Shown here: positions 50,249 through 58,294 of the stretch, in pieces
Layout: each line of letters starts with the position of its first letter
Position numbering within the stretch: the first letter of the stretch is position 1
NCBI RefSeq assembly: GCF_027627575.1
Contig: NZ_CP114065.1
Coordinates: forward strand, 1,612,001 to 1,676,000
Direction of reading: 5' to 3'
From: Kribbella sp. CA-293567
Lineage (GTDB): Bacteria > Actinomycetota > Actinomycetes > Propionibacteriales > Kribbellaceae
DNA: 64,000 bases
Made by a program: the position numbers and the translations under genes
Notes under the pieces: model-generated
Told to the model about the DNA's origin: nothing
The model's database searches: none
The model's input: only the letters and a program-made list of their open reading frames with translations

Positions 50249-51109
50249 TCAGTTCTCGGACGCAGTACTGCGGAGGTAGTGTTCCGCGGCTCCGATCAGG
50301 GCGGAATGCTCGGTGTCGGCGGTCGCGCCCACCGGGAACGGGAACACGTCGGCCACCACGTCGAAGGCGCCGGAGATCGATCCGCCCAGCACGACCCGGC
50401 TCGCGCCGAAGCGTTCGAGCCAGGGCACCAACGCGTCGGACAGCACCTGGAACGCGCCCACCAAGGCGCTTTTTGCCACGGCGTCCCCGGCCCGGGCAGC
50501 CTCGGCGATCTCCTTGACCCCGGTACCGCGCGGCGGTGGCGAGCCGAGCTCTTCGGCGTACCGGCGAAGGATGGCGCGAGCGGAGATCCAGTCCTCGATC
50601 GGCCGGCCTCCGAACGACGTCCGGTAGAGCTCGCCGCCCGGTGGGACGGTGTCGCCGGTGCGGACGACGCGGCCGTCGTCGAGAAAGGCCGAGCCGATCC
50701 CGGTGCCGATCGTGACGCCGGCGCACCGGTCGAGTCCGCGCAGTCCCCCCGCGGACCACTCGCCGACCGTGAACGCCTCGGCGTCGTTCATGAACACCAC
50801 CTGATCGAGCCCGAGCCGGTCACGCAGACTCCGGCCCAGGTCGTGGCCGTGGAGCGCGGCGAACTTGTCCAGCGCGTACCAGGCGATCCCCGCCTCGAAG
50901 TCGAACGGACCCGGCAGCGCGACCGCCAGACCTCTTGCCAAGGGCAACTTCCGGGCCGCCTCGCACAGCTCGGCGATGACGGAGTCGGCCGAGGCCTTGG
51001 AGTCCAGTCCGGCCCGATAGACCCCTTCCACCGAGCCGGCCGCCGGCGAGACCACCGCCGCGGTCACATGGCTGCCACCGATCTCCAGTACAGGTACGCC
51101 CGTGTTCAT
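50249..51109 (-). CDS. ROK family sugar kinase-like protein without the zinc motif
   Basis: 286 residues. VPVLEIGGSHVTAAVV (ATP-binding start), LAVALPGPFDF, VVFMNDAEAFTVGEW (catalytic Asp in NDAE), GVTIGTGIGSAFLDDG and ASRVVLGGSISGAFDVV are ROK landmarks. The usual zinc motif C-x-C-G-x2-G-C-x-E is replaced by RTSFGGRPIEDWIS without Cys, so metal binding is lost. Probably a sugar kinase, although a non-catalytic role is possible. ATG 51109 has weak GGGG upstream. A CAAGCGTTTGCTTG palindrome lies in the divergent region. Confidence 0.82.
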   Translation of the reverse strand: MNTGVPVLEIGGSHVTAAVVSPAAGSVEGVYRAGLDSKASADSVIAELCEAARKLPLARGLAVALPGPFDFEAGIAWYALDKFAALHGHDLGRSLRDRLGLDQVVFMNDAEAFTVGEWSAGGLRGLDRCAGVTIGTGIGSAFLDDGRVVRTGDTVPPGGELYRTSFGGRPIEDWISARAILRRYAEELGSPPPRGTGVKEIAEAARAGDAVAKSALVGAFQVLSDALVPWLERFGASRVVLGGSISGAFDVVADVFPFPVGATADTEHSALIGAAEHYLRSTASEN

Positions 51110-51224
51110 GCACCCCATCATTCCTGACCGGCCGCGAGCCGCTCAGCACGGTGCCCCCGGCAACGACCGCGACGGAGGCCACGGCAGCGACGACCGGCAT
51201 GCCTCGGCGTCAGCTCGACGCGCT

Positions 51225-51238
51225 CAAGCGTTTGCTTG
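51225..51238. promoter_or_regulatory. LacI-type operator candidate near the ROK gene
   Basis: CAAGCGTTTGCTTG, arms of five bases around GTTT, in the 282-bp divergent region between the ROK kinase and copper genes. It resembles a sugar-repressor site. Confidence 0.3.
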
Positions 51239-51391
51239 CCAGTCCAGGAGTTCGGATCGGTGCCGCGTTTCACCGCGCCACACTGAGAAAAAGAGCTCCT
51301 GGCCTCGCTCGTCCGTAGAGTTGTTCCGAGCGAGCGGCCCGCCCACCGACGGTCACGCTGCCATCACTTTGAATGACAAGGATGACCGGAG

Positions 51392-52012
51392 TTGCGTGCC
51401 GAGACGAGTGCGACGGCCGCTGTCGCGACGCTGAGCGTCGCGGTCGCGGTGGCCGGTCACGTCCTGGCCGGTGGCGCCGCATCGGCTTCGGCGGTTCCGC
51501 AGCTCCTTGCCCTGGCAGTGATCGCGTGGATTCTCGGTGAACATCTGACTGGCCGCCGCTGGTTGTCACTGGCCGTCCTCAGCACTCTTCAGCTGACCAC
51601 TCACCTGACGCTGGACACCAGCGCTCCAGCGGAAGCAGCTCCGGCCCCGATGCAACACAGCGCCGGACACGACCACGCGGACATGGCCGACTTGGCAGCC
51701 GCGACGCACAGCAGCAGTGCGGCTGCGACGCATGGCAGCCTCGCCGACACGATCACCATGTCGCTGGCGCATCTGATCCTGCTGCTGGCGGGTGTCGTGC
51801 TCGTGGGCAGCACGCACCGCTGGGTGCAGCGCGTACTGCGAATCCTGGCGCGACTCGTCCCGCAGCTCCCCGCGGCAGCGGCCGCGGTGCCCGGCGTGCG
51901 CGCAGCGCTGCCCGGCGTACCGGAGCGGCCGCGGTTGACCCAGCGATGGCTGACCTCGAGTGTGTCCCGGCGCGGCCCGCCATGGTGCGGAGTTCTCCCG
52001 ACTCCGTCCTGA
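51392..52012 (+). CDS. Membrane protein with His/Met-rich, probably copper-binding loop
   Basis: 206 residues. Hydrophobic segments at about 10-60 (ATAAVATLSVAVAVAGHVLA, VPQLLALAVIAWILGEHL) and 120-140 (SLAHLILLLAGVVLVGSTH) flank a loop (APMQHSAGHDHADMADLAAA, THSSSAAATHG) with four His and three Met suited to copper. No family is recognised with certainty, but it leads directly into YcnI, CopC and CopD genes. The start is TTG 51392 with AAGGA nine bases upstream; the start is uncertain. It overlaps nothing and is probably the first gene of the copper operon. Confidence 0.6.
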   Translation: MRAETSATAAVATLSVAVAVAGHVLAGGAASASAVPQLLALAVIAWILGEHLTGRRWLSLAVLSTLQLTTHLTLDTSAPAEAAPAPMQHSAGHDHADMADLAAATHSSSAAATHGSLADTITMSLAHLILLLAGVVLVGSTHRWVQRVLRILARLVPQLPAAAAAVPGVRAALPGVPERPRLTQRWLTSSVSRRGPPWCGVLPTPS

Positions 52013-52070
52013 CCGTTCCGCGACCTTCGCGGGACGGCTCGAAACCGTTGCCCGTGAGGGGTTCCAAGTC

Positions 52071-52757
52071 ATGTCCAAGAAGCTCGTACTCCGCGCCGCC
52101 GCGATCACCGCGGCCACCGCGCTCGTCCTGATCGGGGGCGTCAACCCGGCCTCCGCCCACGTCACCGTCTCGTCGCCGGACGCCAAGCCGGGCGGCTACG
52201 CCAAGCTGGTGTTCCGGGTGCCGACCGAGTCCGACACCGCCAGCACCACCAAGCTGGTCGTCTCGCTACCCAAGGACCGTCCGTTCGCCCACGTCGGCGC
52301 GCAGGTGAAGGACGGCTGGAAGGTCGTCAAGACCACCGAGAAGCTGCCGCAGGCGGTCAAGGTCGGCGACGTCACGCTCACCGAGGCGATCACCACCGTC
52401 ACCTGGACCTCGACCGGGACCGGCGTACCGGCGAACGACTTCGACGAGTTCGCCCTGTCGGTCGGCAAGCTCCCCGAGGGTGTCGACTCGCTCAACTTCC
52501 CGGCCGTGCAGACCTACAGCGACGGCGAGGTGGTCAAGTGGGAAGAGATCGCCAAGGACGCCGCGGACAAGCCGAAGTACCCGGCGCCGGCCCTGAAGCT
52601 GACCACGGCGATCACCCCGGTCGCCGCGACCACCTCTGACCAGAGCGGCTCGTCGGACACCCTGGCCCGAGTGCTCGGTGGGGCCGGGCTGCTGCTCGGG
52701 CTGGCCGGGCTCGCCCTCGGGCTGCGGGCCGGCCGGACCCGGAAGGTGACTTCGTAA
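52071..52757 (+). CDS. YcnI-type copper-binding membrane-anchored protein (DUF1775)
   Basis: 228 residues. Signal peptide (LRAAAITAATALVLIGGVNP, then ASA) cut to leave His at the mature N-terminus (HVTVSSPDAKPGGYAKLVF), the typical histidine of the YcnI copper site. Central ITTVTWTSTG and SDGEVVKWEE supply the acidic/Trp ligands. A C-terminal membrane helix (VLGGAGLLLGLAGLALGL) anchors it outside the cell. It acts in copper acquisition or delivery with the neighbouring CopC/CopD. ATG 52071 has GAGGGG nine bases upstream. Confidence 0.9.
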   Translation: MSKKLVLRAAAITAATALVLIGGVNPASAHVTVSSPDAKPGGYAKLVFRVPTESDTASTTKLVVSLPKDRPFAHVGAQVKDGWKVVKTTEKLPQAVKVGDVTLTEAITTVTWTSTGTGVPANDFDEFALSVGKLPEGVDSLNFPAVQTYSDGEVVKWEEIAKDAADKPKYPAPALKLTTAITPVAATTSDQSGSSDTLARVLGGAGLLLGLAGLALGLRAGRTRKVTS

Positions 52758-52759
52758 TC

Positions 52760-53269
52760 GTGCGCCGTCTGTACGGATTGCTGGTGGCGTCGCTGCTCGT
52801 CCTGGTGGTTTCCACCCCGACGGCGGCGGCGCACGCCAAACTCGAAGCCATGACGCCGGCCGACGGTTCCACGTCGGCGGCGCCGCCGACCAAGGTGACG
52901 CTGCGGTTCAACGAGCCGGTCAGCAGCACCGGGGCCGAGGTCGTGGTCAAGTCGCCGACGGGCACCAATGTCGCGACCGGCAAGATCGACGTGGTCGACA
53001 ACTTCGTCACCCAGCCGGTCGACGGACTGGTCGACGTCGGCAAGTACACCGTCAGCGCCCGGATCGTCTCGGCCGACGGCCATCCGATCGCCGTCGACGG
53101 CAGCTTCACGATCACCCACGCGGGTCATCCGCCCACCCCGGCCGCCGTATCGTCGCCGACCGCGGAGAGCGGCTCGAACGTCGTGGTGATCGTCGCGGCG
53201 GTGCTCGTCATGCTGGTCGTCGTCGCCCTGGCGGTGGTGATCGTCCGCCGTCGCCCAGCCCCGCAATGA
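52760..53269 (+). CDS. CopC-type copper-binding protein
   Basis: 169 residues. Signal peptide (LYGLLVASLLVLVVSTPTAA) leaves HAKLEAMTPADGS, whose first His is the Cu(II) ligand. The CopC domain continues KVTLRFNEPVSSTGAEVVV, with a second likely ligand in SADGHPIAVDGSFTI, and a C-terminal transmembrane helix (VVVIVAAVLVMLVVVALAVV). It delivers copper to the membrane protein encoded next. GTG 52760 lies two bases after the YcnI stop, and its own stop overlaps the next ATG. Confidence 0.92.
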   Translation: MRRLYGLLVASLLVLVVSTPTAAAHAKLEAMTPADGSTSAAPPTKVTLRFNEPVSSTGAEVVVKSPTGTNVATGKIDVVDNFVTQPVDGLVDVGKYTVSARIVSADGHPIAVDGSFTITHAGHPPTPAAVSSPTAESGSNVVVIVAAVLVMLVVVALAVVIVRRRPAPQ

Positions 53270-54279
53270 CGGTCGAAACGGTGCCCAGGGCGTCCGGCAA
53301 GGTCTTGGCCCTGGGAGTCTTCGCCGCGGGCGCCGTCGTGATGGTGGTCGCCCTGTCAGCCGCAGGTGGTGCTCCTGAGCCGCTGCCCGCGGGTCTGACC
53401 GGTGCTGGCATGCCCACGTCCTGGGCGGTTCCAGTACTACGCCTGCTGGCCGACCTTGCCGCGATAGCCACCGCCGGAGCCGTGCTCGCCGCGGCCTGGT
53501 TGCTGCCGAGCGAAGACGGAAAGCTCGCAAAACAAGGGCTTCGTGCTTGTCAGGACGCGGCGGTGGCAGCCGCGGTGTGGGCGGTCGCCAGCATCGGCGG
53601 GCTGATGACCACCGCTTCGATCATTCTCGGGGTACCGCTGTCGCAGCTGGCGTCGCGGGCAGGCGATGCGGGATCTCTCAGTCAGGTCAGGTTTCTGGCG
53701 GTCTCGGTCGTCATGACGGCCGTGCTGGCCGTGGTGCTGTCCGGCGCCCGGACCGTCGCGACCGTCTGGGTGGCGGTGGTGCTGATCGAGGCCGCGCTGA
53801 TCGGGCCGTTGCTGACCGGGCACGGGGCGATCGAGCAGACGGCGTTCTGGTCGATCCTCGCCACCGTCTCGCTCGTGGTGCACGTCTTCTGCGCGACCGC
53901 TTGGATCGGCGGGCTGGGAGCACTGCTTCGCTACGGGCGGGGCCAGGTGGCCGCGGTCGAGAAGTTCAGCCGGCTCGCGCTGGGCTGCGCGATCACGATC
54001 GGGGTGACCGGCCTGCTCACCGCGGAGATCCACCTCGGTGGCCATCAGGACGGCTGGGGGCTGATCACGCAGTGGGTGACCACGGGGTACGGCGCCCTGG
54101 TCTTCGCCAAGTCGGCCGCGTTCGCGCTGCTGGTCTGGATCGGCTGGCTGCACCGCCGGGCCACCCTTCCGGCCCTGGTGGCCAACGAACCCACCGCCTT
54201 CTGGCGCCTCGCCGCGCTCGAACTGGTGGTGATGGCCGGAACGGTTGGCCTCGCCGTGGCGCTGTCGCGGACCCCGTGA
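53266..54279 (+). CDS. CopD-family copper transport membrane protein
   Basis: 337 residues with about eight to nine membrane helices (for example VLALGVFAAGAVVMVVALSA, AAVWAVASIGGLMTTASII, VVLIEAALIGPLLTGHGAIE). Conserved TGHG and HVFCATAWIGGLGALLR, with the typical His residues, mark the CopD domain. It works with CopC in copper uptake. ATG 53266 overlaps the copC stop as ATGA. It ends 30 bases before the MarR gene. Confidence 0.9.
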   Translation: MTVETVPRASGKVLALGVFAAGAVVMVVALSAAGGAPEPLPAGLTGAGMPTSWAVPVLRLLADLAAIATAGAVLAAAWLLPSEDGKLAKQGLRACQDAAVAAAVWAVASIGGLMTTASIILGVPLSQLASRAGDAGSLSQVRFLAVSVVMTAVLAVVLSGARTVATVWVAVVLIEAALIGPLLTGHGAIEQTAFWSILATVSLVVHVFCATAWIGGLGALLRYGRGQVAAVEKFSRLALGCAITIGVTGLLTAEIHLGGHQDGWGLITQWVTTGYGALVFAKSAAFALLVWIGWLHRRATLPALVANEPTAFWRLAALELVVMAGTVGLAVALSRTP

Positions 54280-54308
54280 CGCGTCAACAGAGCACGTAGG
54301 ATGAACGC

Positions 54309-54803
54309 ATGACGGAGACGCGGTGGCTGGATGCGCGGGAAGCGCATCTGTGGCAGTCCTACCGCGACACCTACCAGGAGCTGTCCGCGACGCTCGAGGG
54401 ACGGCTGATCCGCAACTCGGGGCTGTCCGGCGCCGACTATGCGCTGCTGCATCCGTTGTCCAGTTCGGAGAACGGCGTCCTGCGGACCCGCGACCTCGGC
54501 CGGTCGATCGGCTGGGAGCGCAGCCGGCTCTCGCATCAGGTCAGCCGGATGGAGAAGCGCGGGCTGGTCGTGCGGGAGGAGTGCGAGTCCGACGCGCGCG
54601 GGTCGATGGTCCGGCTCACCGACGCGGGCCGGGCCGCGATCGAGGCGGCCGCCCCGGATCACGTCGACGCGGTCCGCAGCCACTTCTTCGAGAAGCTGAC
54701 CCGCGAGGAGCAGGAGCAGCTCACCAAGATGCTCGACCGCGTCCTCGCGGACCTGCCGAGCCGGGAACCCTGCCGCGAAGACGGCGCTTCGCCCACCACC
54801 TGA
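54309..54803 (+). CDS. MarR family transcriptional regulator
   Basis: 164 residues. Dimer helix (EAHLWQSYRDTYQELSATLE), winged helix LRTRDLGRSIGWERSRLSHQ then VSRMEKRGLVVREECESDAR, wing GSMVRLTDAGRAAIEA, and C-terminal helix REEQEQLTKMLDRVLADLP. ATG 54309 lies six bases after TAGGAT (leaderless). It is likely to repress the downstream FMN reductase through the inverted repeat at 54850-54889. The effector is unknown, perhaps a quinone or another electrophile. Confidence 0.9.
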   Translation: MTETRWLDAREAHLWQSYRDTYQELSATLEGRLIRNSGLSGADYALLHPLSSSENGVLRTRDLGRSIGWERSRLSHQVSRMEKRGLVVREECESDARGSMVRLTDAGRAAIEAAAPDHVDAVRSHFFEKLTREEQEQLTKMLDRVLADLPSREPCREDGASPTT

Positions 54804-54848
54804 CGCTGGCCCGAGCGGGGTCGCCGTGGTGGTGATCTGGACCAAAAG

Positions 54849-54889
54849 TTGACGCATCATCTAAATCTGCTAACTTTGGTGATGCGTCA
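54849..54889 (+). promoter_or_regulatory. Promoter with overlapping MarR-type operator before the FMN reductase
   Basis: -35 TTGACG (54849-54854), 16 bases, -10 TAACTT (54871-54876). TGACGCATCA (54850-54859) and its exact complement TGATGCGTCA (54880-54889) overlap the -35 and the start region; each half is itself nearly palindromic. A repressor bound here would block transcription. Confidence 0.65.
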
Positions 54890-54919
54890 CCAAATCCTCT
54901 CCTCTTCGTTAGGAAGACC

Positions 54920-55480
54920 ATGCCCAAGATCGCGATCATCCTCGGCAGCACCCGGCCCGGCCGCAACGGCGAAGCCGTCGCCCACTGGGTGCTGGACATC
55001 GCCAAGCAGCGCGACGATGCCGAGTTCGAGCTCGTCGACATCGCGGAGTACGACCTCCCGCACCTCGACGAGGCCGTCCCGCCGTCGATGGGTCAGTACA
55101 CCCAGCCGCACACGCTGGCCTGGGCCGAGAAGATCCGCTCCTTCGACGGCTTCGTGTTCGTCACGCCGGAGTACAACCACTCCACCTCCGGCGCGCTGAA
55201 GAACGCCATCGACTTCCTCTTCGCCGAGTGGAACGACAAGGCGGCCGGCTTCGTCAGCTACGGCGCCGTCGGCGGCGCCCGGGCGGTCGAGCACCTGCGC
55301 CTGGTGATGGGCGAACTGAAGGTCGCCGACGTCCGCAACCAGGTCACCCTGTCGCTCGCGACGGATTTCAAGAACTACTCCGAGTTCACGCCGGCGGAGT
55401 ACCAGCAGGGCGCGCTCGGCGTCGTGCTCGACCAGGTCATCTCCTGGAGCAACGCCCTCGCCGCGGTTCGCGCCGCCTGA
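54920..55480 (+). CDS. NADPH-dependent FMN reductase
   Basis: 186 residues, flavodoxin-like fold. IAIILGSTRPGRNGEAVAHW binds the FMN phosphate; FVFVTPEYNHSTSGALKNAI is the family signature; AAGFVSYGAVGGARAVEHLR follows. Reduces FMN or quinones with NAD(P)H, often as protection from electrophiles. ATG 54920 follows TTAGGAAGACC. Regulated in all likelihood by the adjacent MarR protein. It ends in a strong palindromic terminator. Confidence 0.92.
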   Translation: MPKIAIILGSTRPGRNGEAVAHWVLDIAKQRDDAEFELVDIAEYDLPHLDEAVPPSMGQYTQPHTLAWAEKIRSFDGFVFVTPEYNHSTSGALKNAIDFLFAEWNDKAAGFVSYGAVGGARAVEHLRLVMGELKVADVRNQVTLSLATDFKNYSEFTPAEYQQGALGVVLDQVISWSNALAAVRAA

Positions 55481-55501
55481 CCCGGAGTTACCCCAGCGGC
55501 T

Positions 55502-55539
55502 GGTGACCTACCCCCGGTTGCAACCGGGGGTAGGTCACC
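55502..55539. terminator. 38-bp perfect palindrome, terminator
   Basis: GGTGACCTACCCCCGGTTG and its exact complement meet at 55520/55521. It sits 22 bases after the FMN reductase stop and can terminate in both directions. Confidence 0.75.
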
Positions 55540-55556
55540 GGTCGGAGGGTTCACTT

Positions 55557-55622
55557 GCGGTGGGGGAGCGGTGGGGGAGCGGTGGGGGAGCGGTGGGGGA
55601 GCGGTGGGGGAGCGGTGGGAAA
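55557..55622 (+). repeat. 11-bp G-rich minisatellite (GCGGTGGGGGA)
   Basis: Five exact tandem copies (55557-55611) and a sixth changed copy (GCGGTGGGAAA), 114 bases before the metallophore-type operon's promoter. Five G5 runs separated by six bases could form a G-quadruplex; the 11-bp period keeps the runs on one face of the helix. Confidence 0.9.
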
Positions 55623-55734
55623 GCGGTGGTGACTGCCAGTACTCGGGGTCCGGGGGTGGTGACACGCCGTTACGGGCGACGGGTGGGTGCGGTCTGCCGG
55701 AAGAATGATGAGCGTCGTTCAGATGCGCCTGAAT

Positions 55735-55763
55735 TTGACAACTATTTTCATTAACGGCAGGAT
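55735..55763 (+). promoter_or_regulatory. Operon promoter with overlapping Zur-like box
   Basis: -35 TTGACA (55735-55740), 17 bases, -10 CAGGAT (55758-55763). TGACAACTATTTTCA (55736-55750) is a 7-1-7 near-palindrome with five of seven pairs, close to the actinobacterial Zur consensus TGAAAATGATTTTCA. The overlap with the -35 would allow repression when zinc is sufficient. Assignment to Zur rather than another Fur-type regulator is inference. Confidence 0.5.
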
Positions 55764-55816
55764 TCGAGCCGGCGACCACCCCTCGTCGGAGCCCTCTCAC
55801 CGTGAAGGAAATACGG

Positions 55817-57355
55817 ATGTCCGATGCTCTGAACAGACGGGGATTCCTCGGCTTGACCGGCGCTTTGAGCCTCGCAGCGGTGACCGGCTGCGGGTCCGGC
55901 GACAGCACTGCCGGGGCTTCCCAACCGCAGGCCGGTGGCCGGTTGCGGGCGGTCTTCGCCGGCGGTGGCGCCAAGGAGGTGCTGGACCCGCACGTGCAGA
56001 GCTTGTTCGTCGACATCGCCCGCCACAAGGCGATGTACGAGAAGCTCGTCGAGCTGGGTCCCGACCTGAAACCGATGCCACGGCTGGCCGAGAAGTGGGA
56101 GCCGGACGCGCAGGCCGCGACCTGGCGGTTCACCCTGCGGGACGCGACCTTCCACGACGGCAAGAAGCTGACCAGCCAGGACGTGCTCTACAGCCTCGCC
56201 CGGATCGCCGACCCGAACACTCCCGAGCGGGTCGCCCAGTCCTCGCTCGCCGCGCTGGATCTCAAGCGCTGCAAGGCGATCGACCCGCGAACGGTCGAGC
56301 TGGTACTGACCGCCCCGAACGCCGAGTTCCCCGCGCTGCTGGCCGGGATCGGCACCCAGATCGTGCGCGACGGGTTCAAGGACCCGACCAAGCCGATCGG
56401 TACCGGCGCGTTCAGGTTCGGCTCCTTCGAAGCAGGGCGCTCGATGGTCGCCACCCGGTTCGACGACTACTGGGACGGCGCCGCCAAGCTCGAGGAACTG
56501 CAGATCCTGTCCGCCGACGCCGAGGCGCGGGCCAACGCGGTCCAGGGCGGCCAGGCGGAGTACGCCAACGACATGACCGCGACCTTCGCCCGGACCGCCG
56601 AGGCCGGCAAGTCCGTCAAGATCGTCGCCGCCAAGGGCAGCACCACGCATGCCTTCGTGATGAAGCTCGACCAGGCGCCATTCGACAACCCTGAGGTCCG
56701 GTTGGCGTTCAAGCTGCTCGCCGACCGGCAACGGCTGGTCGACGTGGTCTTCGCCGGGCGCGGCGTGGTCGGGAACGACCTGTTCGGCAAGGGATTCCAG
56801 TACTACCCGGCCGACCTGCCGCAGCGCGAGCGCAACCTCGACGAGGCCAAGGCGCTGCTGAAGAAGGCCGGTCTGCTCAACAAGGAGGTGGAGATCTTCA
56901 CCTCCGACGCGTCCGCCGGGTTCGTCGAGGCCGCCACCCTGTTCGCCGAGCAGGTCGGCGAGGCCGGGGTGAAGCTCAAGGTGACCACCGGCAGCGCGCA
57001 GACCTACTCCAAGGACCTGCTCACCAAGGGCGCGATCGGCAGCCACCGGTCGGGCGCGATGCCGATCCCGCAGTACATCACCGACCGGCTGCTGTCGAAG
57101 TCGCCGTTCAACGTGACGCACTGGCGCAAGCCGGCCTTCGACGCCGCTTTCGCCGCCACTCAGGTGCAGACCGACGAGGCGGCGCGGACGGCGAAGTACG
57201 GCGAACTGCAGAAGACCCTGCGGGACGAGGGCGGCATCATCGCCTGGGGCCACCCGGACTTCCTGCTCGCGGTCTCGGCCAAGGTGCAAGGGGTGCAAGC
57301 GGCACCGCCGAACACCTTGGACTCGGGCCGGTTCGACAAGGTGTGGCTGGCCTGA
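55817..57355 (+). CDS. ABC transporter substrate-binding lipoprotein (SBP_bac_5 type)
   Basis: 512 residues. Twin-arginine and lipoprotein signal (LNRRGFLGLTGALSLAAVTGC; Cys25 becomes lipidated; written to 21 residues only in part here as NRRGFLGL and AAVTGC). Family-5 solute-binding protein: GGRLRAVFAGGG, YEKLVELGPDLKP, WRFTLRDATFHDGKKLTSQD, KPIGTGAFRFGSF and a two-lobed remainder. Members bind oligopeptides, nickel-chelates or metallophores. Given the operon, a metal-chelate is likely. ATG 55817 has AAGGAAA six bases upstream. First gene of eight; the next ATG directly follows its stop. Confidence 0.9.
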   Translation: MSDALNRRGFLGLTGALSLAAVTGCGSGDSTAGASQPQAGGRLRAVFAGGGAKEVLDPHVQSLFVDIARHKAMYEKLVELGPDLKPMPRLAEKWEPDAQAATWRFTLRDATFHDGKKLTSQDVLYSLARIADPNTPERVAQSSLAALDLKRCKAIDPRTVELVLTAPNAEFPALLAGIGTQIVRDGFKDPTKPIGTGAFRFGSFEAGRSMVATRFDDYWDGAAKLEELQILSADAEARANAVQGGQAEYANDMTATFARTAEAGKSVKIVAAKGSTTHAFVMKLDQAPFDNPEVRLAFKLLADRQRLVDVVFAGRGVVGNDLFGKGFQYYPADLPQRERNLDEAKALLKKAGLLNKEVEIFTSDASAGFVEAATLFAEQVGEAGVKLKVTTGSAQTYSKDLLTKGAIGSHRSGAMPIPQYITDRLLSKSPFNVTHWRKPAFDAAFAATQVQTDEAARTAKYGELQKTLRDEGGIIAWGHPDFLLAVSAKVQGVQAAPPNTLDSGRFDKVWLA

Positions 57356-58294
57356 ATGCGGTCCTATGCCGCCCAGCGGGCTGCATTGGCGATCGTCCAG
57401 CTGACCGTCCTGTCGATCCTCGTCTTCCTGCTGACGGCGCTGCTGCCCGGTGATGCCGCGGACATGCGGTTCACCGAGGTGCTGACCCCTGACCAGGTGG
57501 CCAGGATGCGTGAGCAGCTCGGGCTGGACCAGCCGACGCTGGAACGGTTCACGCACTGGTTCGGCAACGTCCTGACCGGCGACCTCGGGACGTCGCTGAT
57601 CAGTGGCGGGCCGGTGCTCGACATCGTGAAGGCGTCGGTCGGGGCGACTCTGGTGCTCACCGTCGCCACGCTGGCCGTGGTCGTCCCGCTCGCCGTTGCC
57701 CTAGGCATCTTGATGGGAACGCGGGAGAACGGCCGGCTGGACCGGACCATCACCTCGATCACGCTGGCCCTCAGCGCGATCCCGGACTTCGTCATCGCGG
57801 TCGTGCTGGTCGCGCTGTTCTCGCTGAAACTCGGCTGGTTTCCGGCCACCTGGGTCGGCGGCTCACTGCTGGCCAGCCCGGCGCTGCTGGTGCTCCCCGT
57901 GACGGTGTTGCTGGGGCGCACGGTGTGTCTGCTGTCGCGCCAGGTGCGGGCCGGGACGATCAACGCGCTGCATGCCGACTATGTCGTCCAGGCAAGGCGG
58001 CTCGGCGTACCGCGGCGGCGTTTGCTGCTCCGGCACGTGCTGCCGAACGCGGCTGTTCCCGGCGTACAGGAGCTGGCCCGGACCGGCGACACCTTGCTGG
58101 GCGGCGTGCTGGTGGTCGAGGCGATCTTCGCGATCCCCGGCTTCGCGACGGCACTGGTCGACGGGGTCGAGACGAGAGACGTACCGGTCGTCCAGGGCCT
58201 GACGCTCGTGCTCGCCGTGGCCGCGTTGCTGATCAACCTCGGTGCTGACCTGGTCTGCAACCGACTGGTACCGCGGACGGAGCTGCTGCGATGA
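57356..58294 (+). CDS. ABC transporter permease 1 (DppB/NikB type)
   Basis: 312 residues. N-terminal helix (QRAALAIVQLTVLSILVFLL), the DppB-type external loop LPGDAADMRFTEVLTPDQVA, five further membrane helices (for example VVVPLAVALGILMG, AIPDFVIAVVLVALFSLKLG), and the EAA loop region DYVVQARRLGVPRRRLLLRH that docks the ATPase. It forms the import channel with permease 2. Its ATG follows the SBP stop without a gap and its stop overlaps the next ATG as ATGA. Confidence 0.93.
   Translation: MRSYAAQRAALAIVQLTVLSILVFLLTALLPGDAADMRFTEVLTPDQVARMREQLGLDQPTLERFTHWFGNVLTGDLGTSLISGGPVLDIVKASVGATLVLTVATLAVVVPLAVALGILMGTRENGRLDRTITSITLALSAIPDFVIAVVLVALFSLKLGWFPATWVGGSLLASPALLVLPVTVLLGRTVCLLSRQVRAGTINALHADYVVQARRLGVPRRRLLLRHVLPNAAVPGVQELARTGDTLLGGVLVVEAIFAIPGFATALVDGVETRDVPVVQGLTLVLAVAALLINLGADLVCNRLVPRTELLR

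Noticed and set aside
55557..55622. CRISPR array
   Set aside because: The 11-bp units are adjacent with no spacers and no cas genes are nearby.
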